This document shows, one piece after another, positions 47,526-56,589 of a DNA stretch of 64,000 nucleotides. Where the stretch lies: the NCBI GenBank assembly GCA_004017275.1, contig SAKE01000001.1, forward strand, positions 1 through 64,000. Reading direction: 5' to 3'. The notes below the pieces were generated by a model. It was not told the DNA's origin, made no database searches, and was given only the letters and a program-made list of their open reading frames with translations. A program made the translations under genes and the position numbers. The first letter of the stretch is position 1, and every line of letters starts with the position of its first letter. The stretch is from Mesorhizobium sp. GTDB lineage: Bacteria > Pseudomonadota > Alphaproteobacteria > Rhizobiales > Rhizobiaceae.

Positions 47526-48196
47526 CCCTCCTGCTGTTCGGCGTGCTCGCTATCGCGCCATGCGCCTGTTCCGCCTCGACCGGCGCCGAGCCGGTCGCCA
47601 TCTCCCAAACTCCGCAGCTGCGAAACTGGCAGGAGTTCGTGGCGGAAGCGAGCCGGCGTTTTCGTCTTCCCAAGGCCTGGATCTACGCCGTCATGGATGC
47701 CGAAAGCGGCGGCAACACGATGCGCGATGGCCACCCCATCACCTCGAGCGCCGGCGCGGTCGGCCTCATGCAGGTGATGCCCGGCACCTATGCGGAGATG
47801 CGGGTCGAACACGGCCTTGGGCCTGATCCGCACGATCCGCGCGACAATATTCTCGCCGGAACAGCCTATCTGCGCGCCATGTATGACCGCTTCGGATTTC
47901 CAGGCCTGTTTGCCGCCTACAACGCAGGCCCCGCGCGCTACGACGACCATTTGCAGCATGGAAAACTCCTGCCAAGGGAGACCGTCGACTATCTCAAACA
48001 GCTCAAGGCGGCCGGAGTTTCAGGCGACGACATCGACAAGTCCAACGGCAAATCTGTCGCTCCAAAGGCGCAAAACGCTCCCTCCGGACGGTCGCTGTTC
48101 TTCCTCCAGGATGGTATTCGCGCCCGCGCGCGAAACGCGGATCTCTTCGTCCCGCTCGGCAAGGAAGGCGGGCTGCCGAAAGAGCCGGATCACTAG
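47513..48196 (+). CDS. Lytic transglycosylase of the conjugation system (SLT domain)
   Basis: 227 residues with a hydrophobic export signal at residues 4-20 (VTLLLFGVLAIAPCACS). The SLT (goose-lysozyme-like) domain contains the catalytic glutamate Glu64 in AVMDAESGGNT, then SSAGAVGLMQVMPGTYAEM and LFAAYNAGPARYDDH. It opens peptidoglycan locally for assembly of the type IV secretion channel, as VirB1 does. It overlaps traF and precedes the relaxase gene by 180 bases. Confidence 0.9.
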   Translation: MDRVTLLLFGVLAIAPCACSASTGAEPVAISQTPQLRNWQEFVAEASRRFRLPKAWIYAVMDAESGGNTMRDGHPITSSAGAVGLMQVMPGTYAEMRVEHGLGPDPHDPRDNILAGTAYLRAMYDRFGFPGLFAAYNAGPARYDDHLQHGKLLPRETVDYLKQLKAAGVSGDDIDKSNGKSVAPKAQNAPSGRSLFFLQDGIRARARNADLFVPLGKEGGLPKEPDH

Positions 48197-48203
48197 CGGT
48201 GGC

Positions 48204-48324
48204 GGGCGGGGCGCGTCCAGAGGGGGCGGGGCGCGTAAGGCAAGATAAAGGCACCGCCTCCACGAGCCGGCCAAGTCGTTGTCTGCACATCGTTTTTACT
48301 GGAGGCTCCCTCCTGCGTCAGGAG
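48204..48324. promoter_or_regulatory. Candidate oriT or relaxase-control region
   Basis: The 180-base gap upstream of the relaxase gene contains a 13-bp direct repeat GGGCGGGGCGCGT at 48204-48216 and 48224-48236 (20-base period), and an inverted repeat CTCCTG-CGT-CAGGAG at 48310-48324. Origins of transfer often lie next to the relaxase gene and combine direct and inverted repeats. The nic site cannot be identified from sequence alone, and these repeats could instead bind a regulator of the relaxase promoter. Confidence 0.4.
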
Positions 48325-48376
48325 AGCAGGGACCCGCAAGTGGCTGATTCGACTCTGTTGCGGCCGGAGGCTGGGC

Positions 48377-50347
48377 ATGAAGGATGACGAGTTCCGACCG
48401 AAGCTCGGCAAGATAGGCGCCCGCGGCTCCAAGGCCGGCAAACGCTATGCCGGCCAGCTCCGTGCGGCGATCAACAGGGCCGGCGGCCGGCCGCAGCACG
48501 GCGGACGCTTCACCGGAAGCCGGGCAGGGCGCGGCGGGGCCGCCGCGGCGCTGCTTAAATCGCGCGATCGTTATGCCGCCTTCCGGCAGCGGCGGGTCGT
48601 CGTCAAGGCGCGGATCGTCAAGCTCGCCGGCAAGGGCGCGGACGGGGCGCGTGCGCACCTGCGCTATCTGCAGCGCGACGGCGTCACCCGCGAGGGCGAA
48701 CCTGGCGAGCTCTATGGCGCCGACAGCGACCGCGTCGACGGCAAGGCGTTCCTCGATCGCGCAAACGGCGACCGGCATCAGTTCCGCTTTATCGTGGCAC
48801 CCGAGGACGGCATCGAGTACGAGGACCTCAAGCCGCTCACCCGGCGCCTTATGGCGCAGATGCAAGAAGACCTCGGCACGAAGCTCGACTGGGTGGCCGT
48901 CGACCATTTCAACACCGGCCATCCGCACAGCCATATCATCGTTCGCGGCAAGGACGACCGCGGCGACAATCTCGTCATCGCGCGTGAGTATATTTCGAGC
49001 GGCATCCGCGAGCGCGCCGCCGAGCTGGTCAGCCTCGATCTTGGTCCACGCACCGATCGCGAGATCGAGCAGCGCCTGCGCCAGGAAATCGAGCAGGAAC
49101 GCTTTACCAGCATCGACCGTCGGCTGCTCAGCATTCGGGATGATGACGGCCTGGTCTCGCCGGCGAGCGGCGACGCCTTTCGGCAGACGCTGCACCAAGG
49201 CCGCCTGCGCAAGCTCGAGCGCATGGGGCTGGCCGAGGAAGTCGGCGCTGGCGCCTGGCGTCTCGGTGATGAGCTCGAAACGACGCTGCGCCGTATTGGC
49301 GAGCGCGGCGACATCATCAAGACCATGCACCGCGAGCTGAGCGGCAAGGGGCTCGCCCGCAGTGCCGCCGATTGGGCAATCCACGATCGATCCGGCGAGC
49401 CGATCCAACTTCTCGTCGGTCGCGTCGTCGCGCGCGGGCTGGCCGACGAAATCAATGACCGGCATTACCTGATCGTCGAGGGCGTCGACGGCAAGAGCCA
49501 TTGGATCGACATCGGCAGAGGCGAGGCGATAGAACCGATGCCTGATGGCTGCATCGTGCGTGTCGCGCCGAGGAACACCGAGCCGAGGCGGGTTGACCGC
49601 ACCGTCGCCGAAGTCGCCGGCGCGCATGGCGGTCGCTACAACGTCGATATCCATCTGAGGCATGATACATCCGCCACCGAGAGCTTTGCGCAAACGCATG
49701 TACGGCGGCTGGAGGCGATCCGCCGCGCGACCGGCGGCGTCGAGCGAGAGCCGAACGGCACCTGGCTCGTCTCGCCAGACCATCTCGATCGTGTCACGGA
49801 ATACGAGCGCCAGCGGGCCAGGGCCGAGCCTGTCGTTGTCGACAAGCTCTCATCAATGCCGCTGGAGCGCCAAGTTACCTTCGACGGCGCCACCTGGCTC
49901 GACCGGGAGCTGGGTGCGGAGAGACCGGAGGCGTTGCGCGACTCTGGGTTCGGGCGTGAGGTTCGCGAGGCGCAAGCCCGCCGGCGGCAGTGGCTGATCG
50001 CGCAAGGCCTCGCGCATGAAGAGCAGGATCGGATCGTCTATCGCGCCAACATGCTTTCGATGTTACGGCAGCGCGAACTGAACCGTGTTGCCGGGCAGCT
50101 GTCGGAGGAGCTTGGACTGTCTTATGTCGAAGCCCGGTCTGGAGACGAGTGGAGGGTAGGCTCCGTCGCTCCGTCGAGCTTGCCAGCGGAAAATAATGCC
50201 GTCCTTGAAAAGTCGCGAGAGTTCACGCTGGTGCCATGGCGGCCGGTGCTCGAGCGGCACATCGGCAAGGAGGTTTCCGGGATCGTGAGCGGGGAGGGGA
50301 TTTCATGGACCATCGGCCGGCAGAGGAGCGGGCCTACTGTATCGTGA
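48377..50347 (+). CDS. rlxS: Relaxase/mobilisation nuclease with DUF3363 domain (RlxS type)
   Basis: 656 residues. The N-terminal half is a VirD2-like relaxase: LAGKGADGARAHLRYLQRDG, then the metal-binding histidines His177, His182, His184 and His186 in VDHFNTGHPHSHIIVRG. The C-terminal half is DUF3363, which with the relaxase domain defines the RlxS group of Mesorhizobium symbiosis ICEs and related plasmids. It nicks oriT and leads the transferred strand. It is downstream of rdfS, traF and the transglycosylase. A direct/inverted repeat region precedes it. The ATG at 48377 follows a GGAGGC site. Confidence 0.88.
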   Translation: MKDDEFRPKLGKIGARGSKAGKRYAGQLRAAINRAGGRPQHGGRFTGSRAGRGGAAAALLKSRDRYAAFRQRRVVVKARIVKLAGKGADGARAHLRYLQRDGVTREGEPGELYGADSDRVDGKAFLDRANGDRHQFRFIVAPEDGIEYEDLKPLTRRLMAQMQEDLGTKLDWVAVDHFNTGHPHSHIIVRGKDDRGDNLVIAREYISSGIRERAAELVSLDLGPRTDREIEQRLRQEIEQERFTSIDRRLLSIRDDDGLVSPASGDAFRQTLHQGRLRKLERMGLAEEVGAGAWRLGDELETTLRRIGERGDIIKTMHRELSGKGLARSAADWAIHDRSGEPIQLLVGRVVARGLADEINDRHYLIVEGVDGKSHWIDIGRGEAIEPMPDGCIVRVAPRNTEPRRVDRTVAEVAGAHGGRYNVDIHLRHDTSATESFAQTHVRRLEAIRRATGGVEREPNGTWLVSPDHLDRVTEYERQRARAEPVVVDKLSSMPLERQVTFDGATWLDRELGAERPEALRDSGFGREVREAQARRRQWLIAQGLAHEEQDRIVYRANMLSMLRQRELNRVAGQLSEELGLSYVEARSGDEWRVGSVAPSSLPAENNAVLEKSREFTLVPWRPVLERHIGKEVSGIVSGEGISWTIGRQRSGPTVS

Positions 50348-50424
50348 CATGGCTGCACGGAATCGTCGCCGGCGCGCCCGAAGTGACGGGCGCGGCGGAC
50401 TGGAATAAGCTGGACAAGGGATGA
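50305..50424 (+). CDS. Possible small ORF between relaxase and AbiV-like gene
   Basis: From ATG 50305 a 39-residue frame reads MDHRPAEERAYCIVTWLHGI and ends at 50424, overlapping both the relaxase 3' end and the start of the AbiV-like gene by a few bases. GGGGAGGGG lies just upstream. There is no family match and the length is marginal. It may simply be a coupling leader or non-coding. Confidence 0.3.
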   Translation: MDHRPAEERAYCIVTWLHGIVAGAPEVTGAADWNKLDKG

Positions 50425-51152
50425 GCGATAAAGAGCGGGACGGCATAGTGGAGAAAGCGGCGAAGTCGGATCGGGTATCGTTGAACATTCTCGTCCGAGG
50501 AGCCGAAAAGACATTCGACAACGCGGAACGCCTTTTTGTCGAGGCGGAGCTCTTGGCGAAAGCAGGCGCTGTGGCACGGGCGCTGTGTCTGCATCAGATA
50601 TCGCTCGAGGAATGCTCGAAGGTCGACAGCCTCGGTGCCTGGGCAGTCAGCCTGGTTGTCGGTTTTGACGTCGATCAGAAGAAGGTCCTGTCCGCCTTCG
50701 CGCGTCATGCGTCGAAGAACAAGTCCAATGCGTATATGCTCAAGGCATCCGAGGCGGAGAGTGAGGCCAGATTGCGTGGTGACTGGGACGGCGCGATGGC
50801 GGCATTCAAGGACAGCCAGGAGGCGTTTCACGAGAGATCAAATCAAGCCAAGAACGCCTCACTTTACGTCGACTGGATCGACGGTGAGTTTGCCGCCCCG
50901 AGTGAACGCATCAGCAAGGAGATGCTGGCCGAGATCACTGAAAGGAACGCAGAGTTTCTCGGTAACAGCCACAATTCGCTGAAGATGCTGAGACGTTTGG
51001 AAGAATCGCCAGACAAGATGCGAGGCCTGCTTTCGGGGTTCGTTGAGCAGGTCGAAAAGCTCCGCGAGGAAAAGCAGGACAACCCAATGGAAGCGATGGA
51101 GGCATTGCTGTCGAGCTTCCTTGAAGCCGGCATGCGCGAACTGAAGGGCTAG
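50421..51152 (+). CDS. AbiV-family abortive-infection-like protein
   Basis: 243 residues. The central region, ERLFVEAELLAKAGAVARAL followed by HQISLEECSKVDSLGAWAV and FARHASKNKSNAY, follows the AbiV pattern: an alpha-helical core where a conserved (S/A)xEExxK motif follows a repeat-like helix, then an F-x-x-H-x-x-K element. AbiV, described in lactococci, blocks phage translation late in infection. In this window it is cargo directly after the relaxase of a conjugative element and shares its direction. Defence activity is inferred from family resemblance only. Confidence 0.65.
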   Translation: MSDKERDGIVEKAAKSDRVSLNILVRGAEKTFDNAERLFVEAELLAKAGAVARALCLHQISLEECSKVDSLGAWAVSLVVGFDVDQKKVLSAFARHASKNKSNAYMLKASEAESEARLRGDWDGAMAAFKDSQEAFHERSNQAKNASLYVDWIDGEFAAPSERISKEMLAEITERNAEFLGNSHNSLKMLRRLEESPDKMRGLLSGFVEQVEKLREEKQDNPMEAMEALLSSFLEAGMRELKG

Positions 51153-51184
51153 GGCGTCGCTTAGTGAAAATCCCGGCTCCTCAC

Positions 51185-54100
51185 CTATTTGCAACGTGGG
51201 GTCAACGAGGTCACGTGGTCTGAAGCCCCTGGGTAAGCTCCGCGGATCGACTCCCGGTCCCCTGTGACGAGCTTCGTCGCCTCGCCCATGCGGAAGGGGA
51301 AACGGCGTCTCGCGGTTGCCCACACTGGCAAGGTCCCCCGAAAGGTCGATGAGTTGGTGTGCAACGAGATGGACCACTTCGCCCTCACGCTGAATCTTGC
51401 CGCGAACGCTGAGCATAGAGGAGGAGAGCAGCACGCGGCGATACTTCTCGAAAACCTTGACCCAGACGACGACATTGGCAGAGCCGGTCTCGTCTTCCAT
51501 CGTCAGGAACATCACGCCCTTGGCCGAGCCGGGCCGCTGACGGACAAGAACAAGGCCGGCCGCCTCCAGCCAGCGTCCGTCGCGCGCCTGCATCGCTTCC
51601 CTGCAGGTGACGATGGCGCGCCGGGCAAGGTCACTGCGCAGGAACGAGAGCGGATGGTTGCGCAGGGTGAGACCGACATGCCGTAATCCTCGACCACTTC
51701 CCGACCGGCCGTCATCGGCCGAAGCGACAAAGCGGGCTCATGGATTTCCGAGACTGTCTTCTGTTCGCGCGCCGAGGCGGCGGCAAAGAGGGGCAGGGGT
51801 TCGTCGCGCAACCCCTTGAGTGCCCATAGAGCTTCGCGGCGCGCGAGACCGAGGCTGGAACGGAAGGCATCCGCCTCGGCCAGTTGGACCAGAGCTGCCG
51901 ACGGCATGCCAGCGCGATGCCAGAGATCGTCGATGGATGCGAAGGGCTCGTCAGTCCGGGCTGCTACGATCGCCGCCGCGTCCGCATTGGCTAGCCCTTT
52001 GACGAGGCGCAGGCCGAGGCGGACGGCGAAGCGTCCGTCCTCGCCAATCGGCTCCAGCGTGCAATCCCACCGGCTCGCATTGATGCAGACCGGCCGGATC
52101 TCAACCCCGTGGGCCTGGGCATCGCGCACGATCTGGGCCGGCAGGTAAAAGCCCATTGGCTGGGAATTGAGCAGCGCACAGCAGAAGACCTCGGGATGGT
52201 GGCATTTCATCCAGCTCGAGGCATAGGCGATGAGCGCGAAGCTGGCAGCATGGCTTTCGGGAAAGCCGTAGCTGCCAAAGCCTTCGAGCTGCTTGAAGGT
52301 GGTCGCGGCGAATTCCGGCGTATAGCCGTTGGCGATCATGCCGCCGATCAGCTTGTCGCGAAATCTGCTTACGCCGCCAGTGTGCTTGAAGGTCGCCATG
52401 GCGCGGCGCAGCTGGTCGGCCTCGCCGGCACTGAAGCCGGCGCAGACCATGGCGACCTGCATGGCCTGCTCCTGGAACAGAGGGACGCCCAAGGTCTTGC
52501 CGAGCACGCGCTCGAGCTCGGGGGTCGGGAACTCGACCGGCTCCTTGCCCTCCCGGCGGCGCAGATAGGGGTGGACCATGTCGCCCTGAATCGGACCGGG
52601 GCGGACGATGGCGACCTCGACCACCAGGTCATAGAAGGTGCGCGGCTTGATGCGGGGCAGCATCGACATCTGGGCGCGGCTCTCGATCTGGAAGACCCCG
52701 ATCGTGTCCGCCTTGCGGATCATGGCGTAGGTCGCCGGATCTTCGGCCGGGATGGTGGCCAAGTCGAGGGTCATGCCCTTGTGCTCGGCCAGCAGATCGA
52801 AGCTGCGTTTCATACAGGTGAGCATGCCAAGCGCCAGGACGTCGACCTTCATGAATTTGAGAATGTCGATGTCGTCCTTGTCCCACTCGATGACCTGGCG
52901 ATCGGCCATGCGGGCGGGCTCGATCGGCACCAAGTCGTCGAGCCGGTCATTGGTCAGAACGAAGCCGCCGGGATGCTGTGACAGATGCGGGGGCGTGCCC
53001 TCGAGCTGTTGCGCCAGTTCGAGCGTCAGCCGCAGCCTCCGATCGGCCACGTTGAAATTGAGCTCTCGAGCGCGCGTCTCGTCGATGCCTTCGCCGTGGC
53101 CCCAGACCTGGGGCGAGAGCAACTTGGTGACGTCCTCGGGCAGGCCGAGAGCCTTGCCAATGTCGCGGACCGCACCTTTGGTGTGATAGCGCACCACGGT
53201 CGAGCAGAGGGCACTGTGGTCGCGGCCATAGGTCTCATAGACCCACTGCATGACGATTTCGCGCCGCTCATGCTCGAAAACGACATCGATATCCGGGGGC
53301 TCGTTGCGCTCCTGCGAGACAAAGCGCTCGAAAAGGAGATTGTTGCGCTCGGGATCGATGCTGGTGATGCCAAGCACGTAGCACACGGCGGAGTTCGCTG
53401 CCGACCCTCTGCCCTGGCACAGGATGTCCCTGCTGCGCGCGAACTGCACGATGGCGTTCACGGTCAGGAAGTATGGGGCGTATTGCAGGATCTCGATCAG
53501 GCGCAGTTCATGCTTGATGACAGCCACCACCTTGTCGGGGACGCCCTCGGGATAGCGGCGCTCCGCGCCTTCCCAGGTGAGCTTTTCGAGCGCCTGCTGC
53601 GCCGTCAGCCCGGGCAGCATCTTTTCCTCGGGATACTGGTAGGCGAGTTCGTCGAGCGAGAAGCGGCACTGCCGGGCAATCTCGACCGTACGCGCAAGCG
53701 CCTCCGGATAGCGCGAAAACAGGCGTTCCATCTCCTCGGGCGGCTTGAGATAGCGGTCGGCGTGGCGCTCGCGCCGAAACCCCAACTCGTCGATGGTGAT
53801 GTTGTGGCGAATGGCGGTCACTACGTCCTGGAGGATGCGCCGGCCGGGCTCGTGAAACAGAGCGTCGTTCGTCACCACCGTCGGCACCCTCATTTGGACG
53901 GCAAGGTTTGCGAGTTCGTGCAGCCGGACCTGGTCATTGGGTCGGCGACGCAAGGTGAGGGCCAGATAGGCGCGATCGCTGAAGGTCTCCCGCAGGCGAC
54001 GCAGTTGCATCGCGCAGTTGTCGTCAGCCCGATCGGGAACGAGAACGGCGATCAGGCCCTCGGCATAGTCGGCCAGGTCGCTCCATTCGAGATGGCATTG

Positions 54101-54415
54101 GGCCTTGCCGCCGCGTTTCTTGCCGAGGGTCAGCAGCCGGCACAGACGCGAATAGGCGGCCCGATCGGTGGGATAGACGAGCAGGGACATGCCGTCGACG
54201 AGATCGAGGCGACAGCCGACGACGAGCCTGACGCCGGTGTCCTTGGCGGCCTGATGTGCCCGCACAATGCCGGCTAGAGAATTTCGGTCGACTACAGCCA
54301 AGGCCTCAATGCCGAGCGCCGCCGCCTGCGCGAACAGCTCAACGCAAGAGCTGGCGCCGCGCAGGAACGAGAAATGGCTGGTCACCTGCAATTCGGCATA
54401 GCGCGGGGTGGTCAT
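51185..54415 (-). pseudogene. dnaE2: Error-prone DNA polymerase DnaE2, damaged
   Basis: From ATG 54415 (ATGA overlap with the imuB stop) about 910 residues of DnaE2 are intact: the PHP domain ([20 protein letters not shown]), the polymerase core ([20 protein letters not shown]) and the fingers and HhH region. Two defects are visible. The motif expected as PDIDVDFEHERRE reads [13 protein letters not shown], so the second of three catalytic aspartates is valine (codon at 53279-53281, residue 379). Near 51680 a frameshift puts the OB-fold C-terminus ([40 protein letters not shown]) in another frame, and its end at about 51185 is degenerate. Activity in translesion synthesis is very unlikely. Confidence 0.88.
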
Positions 54416-55730
54416 GCGAAGACCCCGTGCAGGAACCATTTGTGCGAGCCGGTCTCGCGATCCTCGCCGTCACCGGCGCGGTAGATCCAGAAGCGCTCGC
54501 CGGACTCGTCCTCCACCTGGAAATAGTCGCGCACGGCGATTAGTTCGGCGTCGCGCTGCCACCATTCACCGAAAACGCGTTCGGGACCGTCTGCCCGCGC
54601 GACGCGATGCCGGATGCCGCGCCAACTGAACCAGACCGGCGGATGGTCGGGTAGCAGCGCCATGGTCTCAATGGGTTCGGGGTGGGTCAGCAGACGCGCC
54701 GGGCGAGGCCAGTCACTGGGCGAACTCGTCCCGTCGTCCGGCGCATTCGGTGCGATGCGGCGGACTGAGCGTTCGGGCACGTCACTCTCGACCGGGGCAA
54801 AGCGGTAGAGCCGCTGCTCGCCGATACGGTTGGCAAGCACGTCGATGAGATCGGTAATGTCGGGCTCCGGCTCCTCGACCAGTGAGGAGATGATCTGCTT
54901 GGCTCCGAAGGGCTCGGCGAGCGTTGCGGCCAGGGTCATCACCTCGATGCCGAAACCGGGATCGACGCTCTCGATCCGGTCGGTAAGGAGACGGGTCAGC
55001 CGTTTGACATCGCGCACTGGCACGGCGGTGCCGACGCGAATGGCCTCGATGCGGTTGTCGACACGATGAAACAGGAGGTCTAGCCGGCGTGGCCGAGCCC
55101 CTTGGCCTCGAGCGCTTCGCAAAGCGCCGCGACGAGCTTGCCGATATAGCGGGCTATGGTCTCGGCGGCGCCGATAGGCTCGCCGAAGGCCCGGCGAACC
55201 TCGATGAGTTCGGGAGAGCGGGCGGGCTCGAAGGGTTCGCTTCGCCGCCCCATGGCCTGGTCCAGGCGACGGCCGAGTTCGGGCCCGAAGCGCAGGGTGA
55301 GAGAGGCGCGCGCCTCGATACCGGAGGACGCCATGCGCGAGACGAGTCCCTCGAGCATGGCGTCCTCACCGCCATGCAGATGGTCGGTGCCCGTGGTGTC
55401 GATGATCAGGCCATCGGGCGGATCGGCGGCGACGATTGGCGCATAGCGCAGCGACCAGAGCGCCATTCTATCGAGTGCCGCGTTATCGCCGGCGGCATCC
55501 AGGTCGAAGCTCTGCACGTTGGGCACCAGCACCTGGGCCTTGCTCGCCGGCATGCCGACGCGCAGGCCGGCCGCGCGCGCCCCCGCATCGGTGGCCAGCA
55601 CGAGCCGCCGGTTTCCCTGCCGGCCGAGCATGATGACCGGGGTTTCAACCGAGGGCGCGGATTGGCCCATGGCGCGCCGCAGGCGATCGGTCGGCCAGGT
55701 CGGAAAATAGAGCGAGACGACCCTTGTCAT
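54412..55730 (-). pseudogene. imuB: ImuB (Y-family-like mutasome subunit), deleted and frameshifted
   Basis: From ATG 55730 the product starts TRVVSLYFPTWPTDRLRRAM, and shows LVLATDAGARAAGLRVGMPA and LIIDTTGTDHLHGGEDAML. Near 55305 GLVSRMASSGIEAR joins directly to TLRFGPELGRRLDQAMGRRS, omitting about 65 residues of the palm/thumb region that separate these blocks in ImuB. Near 55090 a frameshift moves the C-terminal part (RRLDLLFHRVDNRIEAIRVG through [20 protein letters not shown]) into another frame ending at 54412. ImuB bridges DnaE2 to the beta clamp. This copy should be inactive. Confidence 0.85.
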
Positions 55731-56406
55731 CGCAGGCTTCCACTTCAAAATCGGCGCTTTCTCCAGCCCGCACCCGGATCAGCTCGAGCTGCCAGCGAGC
55801 GCGGCCGATACCGGGGACCGGCAGGGGGCGGGAGGGGAGCGCGGTGACCCGCCAGCGGGTGACCGCAGCGGTTGGTTGTCCAAAATCGGTCGCCTCGGTC
55901 TGTCGGCGCCAACGGCGGATGGCGATGCCGATGGCGCCGGAGGTTTCGGCGGCAAGTTGCAGTCGGCGGGAGGCGGTCATTGAGAGCCGAGCCAGTTCGG
56001 CAACGACGGCCCCGAGCCCGCCATGGCGAAGCCCTTCCTCGAAACAGGCGAGCACGGAAGCTTCGTCGCCGGCCTCGACATAGACGACGCGGCCTGGGAG
56101 CAGACCGGCCTGGGCGAGGGCGGGCGCAAAGAGATCCTGCCGCGTAACGCACCACAGCACCTTGCCCTTGGTTCGAGCGGTAATGCCGGCGGCAAAAAGC
56201 GCCGCCGCGGCGCCATCGATCGCTCCGTTTCGGCCGCCGGCGATCTCGTGCAGCGCGCCGAGCGCCAGCCCGCCTCCCGGCAGGACCTTGTCGATGGCGG
56301 GAACGCCGAAGGGAAGCGACGCACGGTTACGCGTCGGCCCGCCCTCGAGGCGCGCGATTCGCTCGCGAAGCGCGGCGATAGCAGGGCTGGCGGCCGGCTG
56401 ACCCAT
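55645..56406 (-). CDS. imuA: ImuA, SOS mutasome accessory protein
   Basis: About 253 residues from ATG 56406 (an in-frame ATG at 56436 is an alternative). RecA/SulA-like fold features: IAALRERIARLEGG, SLPFGVPAIDKVLPGGGLAL, LHEIAGGRNGAIDGAAAALF, and the sensor region VVYVEAGDEASVLACFEEGL. It is the first gene of the imuA-imuB-dnaE2 cassette that performs DNA-damage-induced mutagenesis in many alphaproteobacteria. It overlaps imuB by about 86 bases. The upstream intergenic region holds a perfect alphaproteobacterial LexA box shared with dinB. The frame looks complete, unlike its two partners. Confidence 0.88.
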   Translation of the reverse strand: MGQPAASPAIAALRERIARLEGGPTRNRASLPFGVPAIDKVLPGGGLALGALHEIAGGRNGAIDGAAAALFAAGITARTKGKVLWCVTRQDLFAPALAQAGLLPGRVVYVEAGDEASVLACFEEGLRHGGLGAVVAELARLSMTASRRLQLAAETSGAIGIAIRRWRRQTEATDFGQPTAAVTRWRVTALPSRPLPVPGIGRARWQLELIRVRAGESADFEVEACDDKGRLALFSDLADRSPAARHGPIRALG

Positions 56407-56455
56407 GGACGAACCACTCTCAAACTGTCTTCCCAACGAATTTCGGGGCTGATAT

Positions 56456-56470
56456 GTTCCTTATTTGTTC
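56456..56470. promoter_or_regulatory. LexA box (GTTC-N7-GTTC)
   Basis: GTTCCTTATTTGTTC at 56456-56470 is an exact match to the alphaproteobacterial LexA operator GTTC-N7-GTTC. It lies between the divergent imuA and dinB genes, so both SOS units could be repressed from one site. Confidence 0.8.
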
Positions 56471-56589
56471 TCTTGGGGCTGATGAGTCGATCGGGGTCGT
56501 TGCGTCGCTTCGAAAGTTGGATCGCAGACTGCACTCCATCGCGTTGCGGTCTATTTTCATATGCGGCAGGCGATGCGGGAAAGGGCGTT

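Noticed and set aside
48204..48236. The two GGGCGGGGCGCGT copies as plasmid replication iterons
   Set aside because: Only two copies exist, with no rep gene nearby. A transfer-related or promoter role beside the relaxase is more plausible.
48296..49783. 495-codon open frame on the minus strand opposite the relaxase
   Set aside because: No family resemblance, and the plus strand encodes an unmistakable relaxase. It is an antisense artefact of high GC third positions.
52985..54277. 430-codon open frame on the plus strand opposite dnaE2
   Set aside because: The minus strand carries DnaE2 motifs throughout, and the plus-strand product has none.
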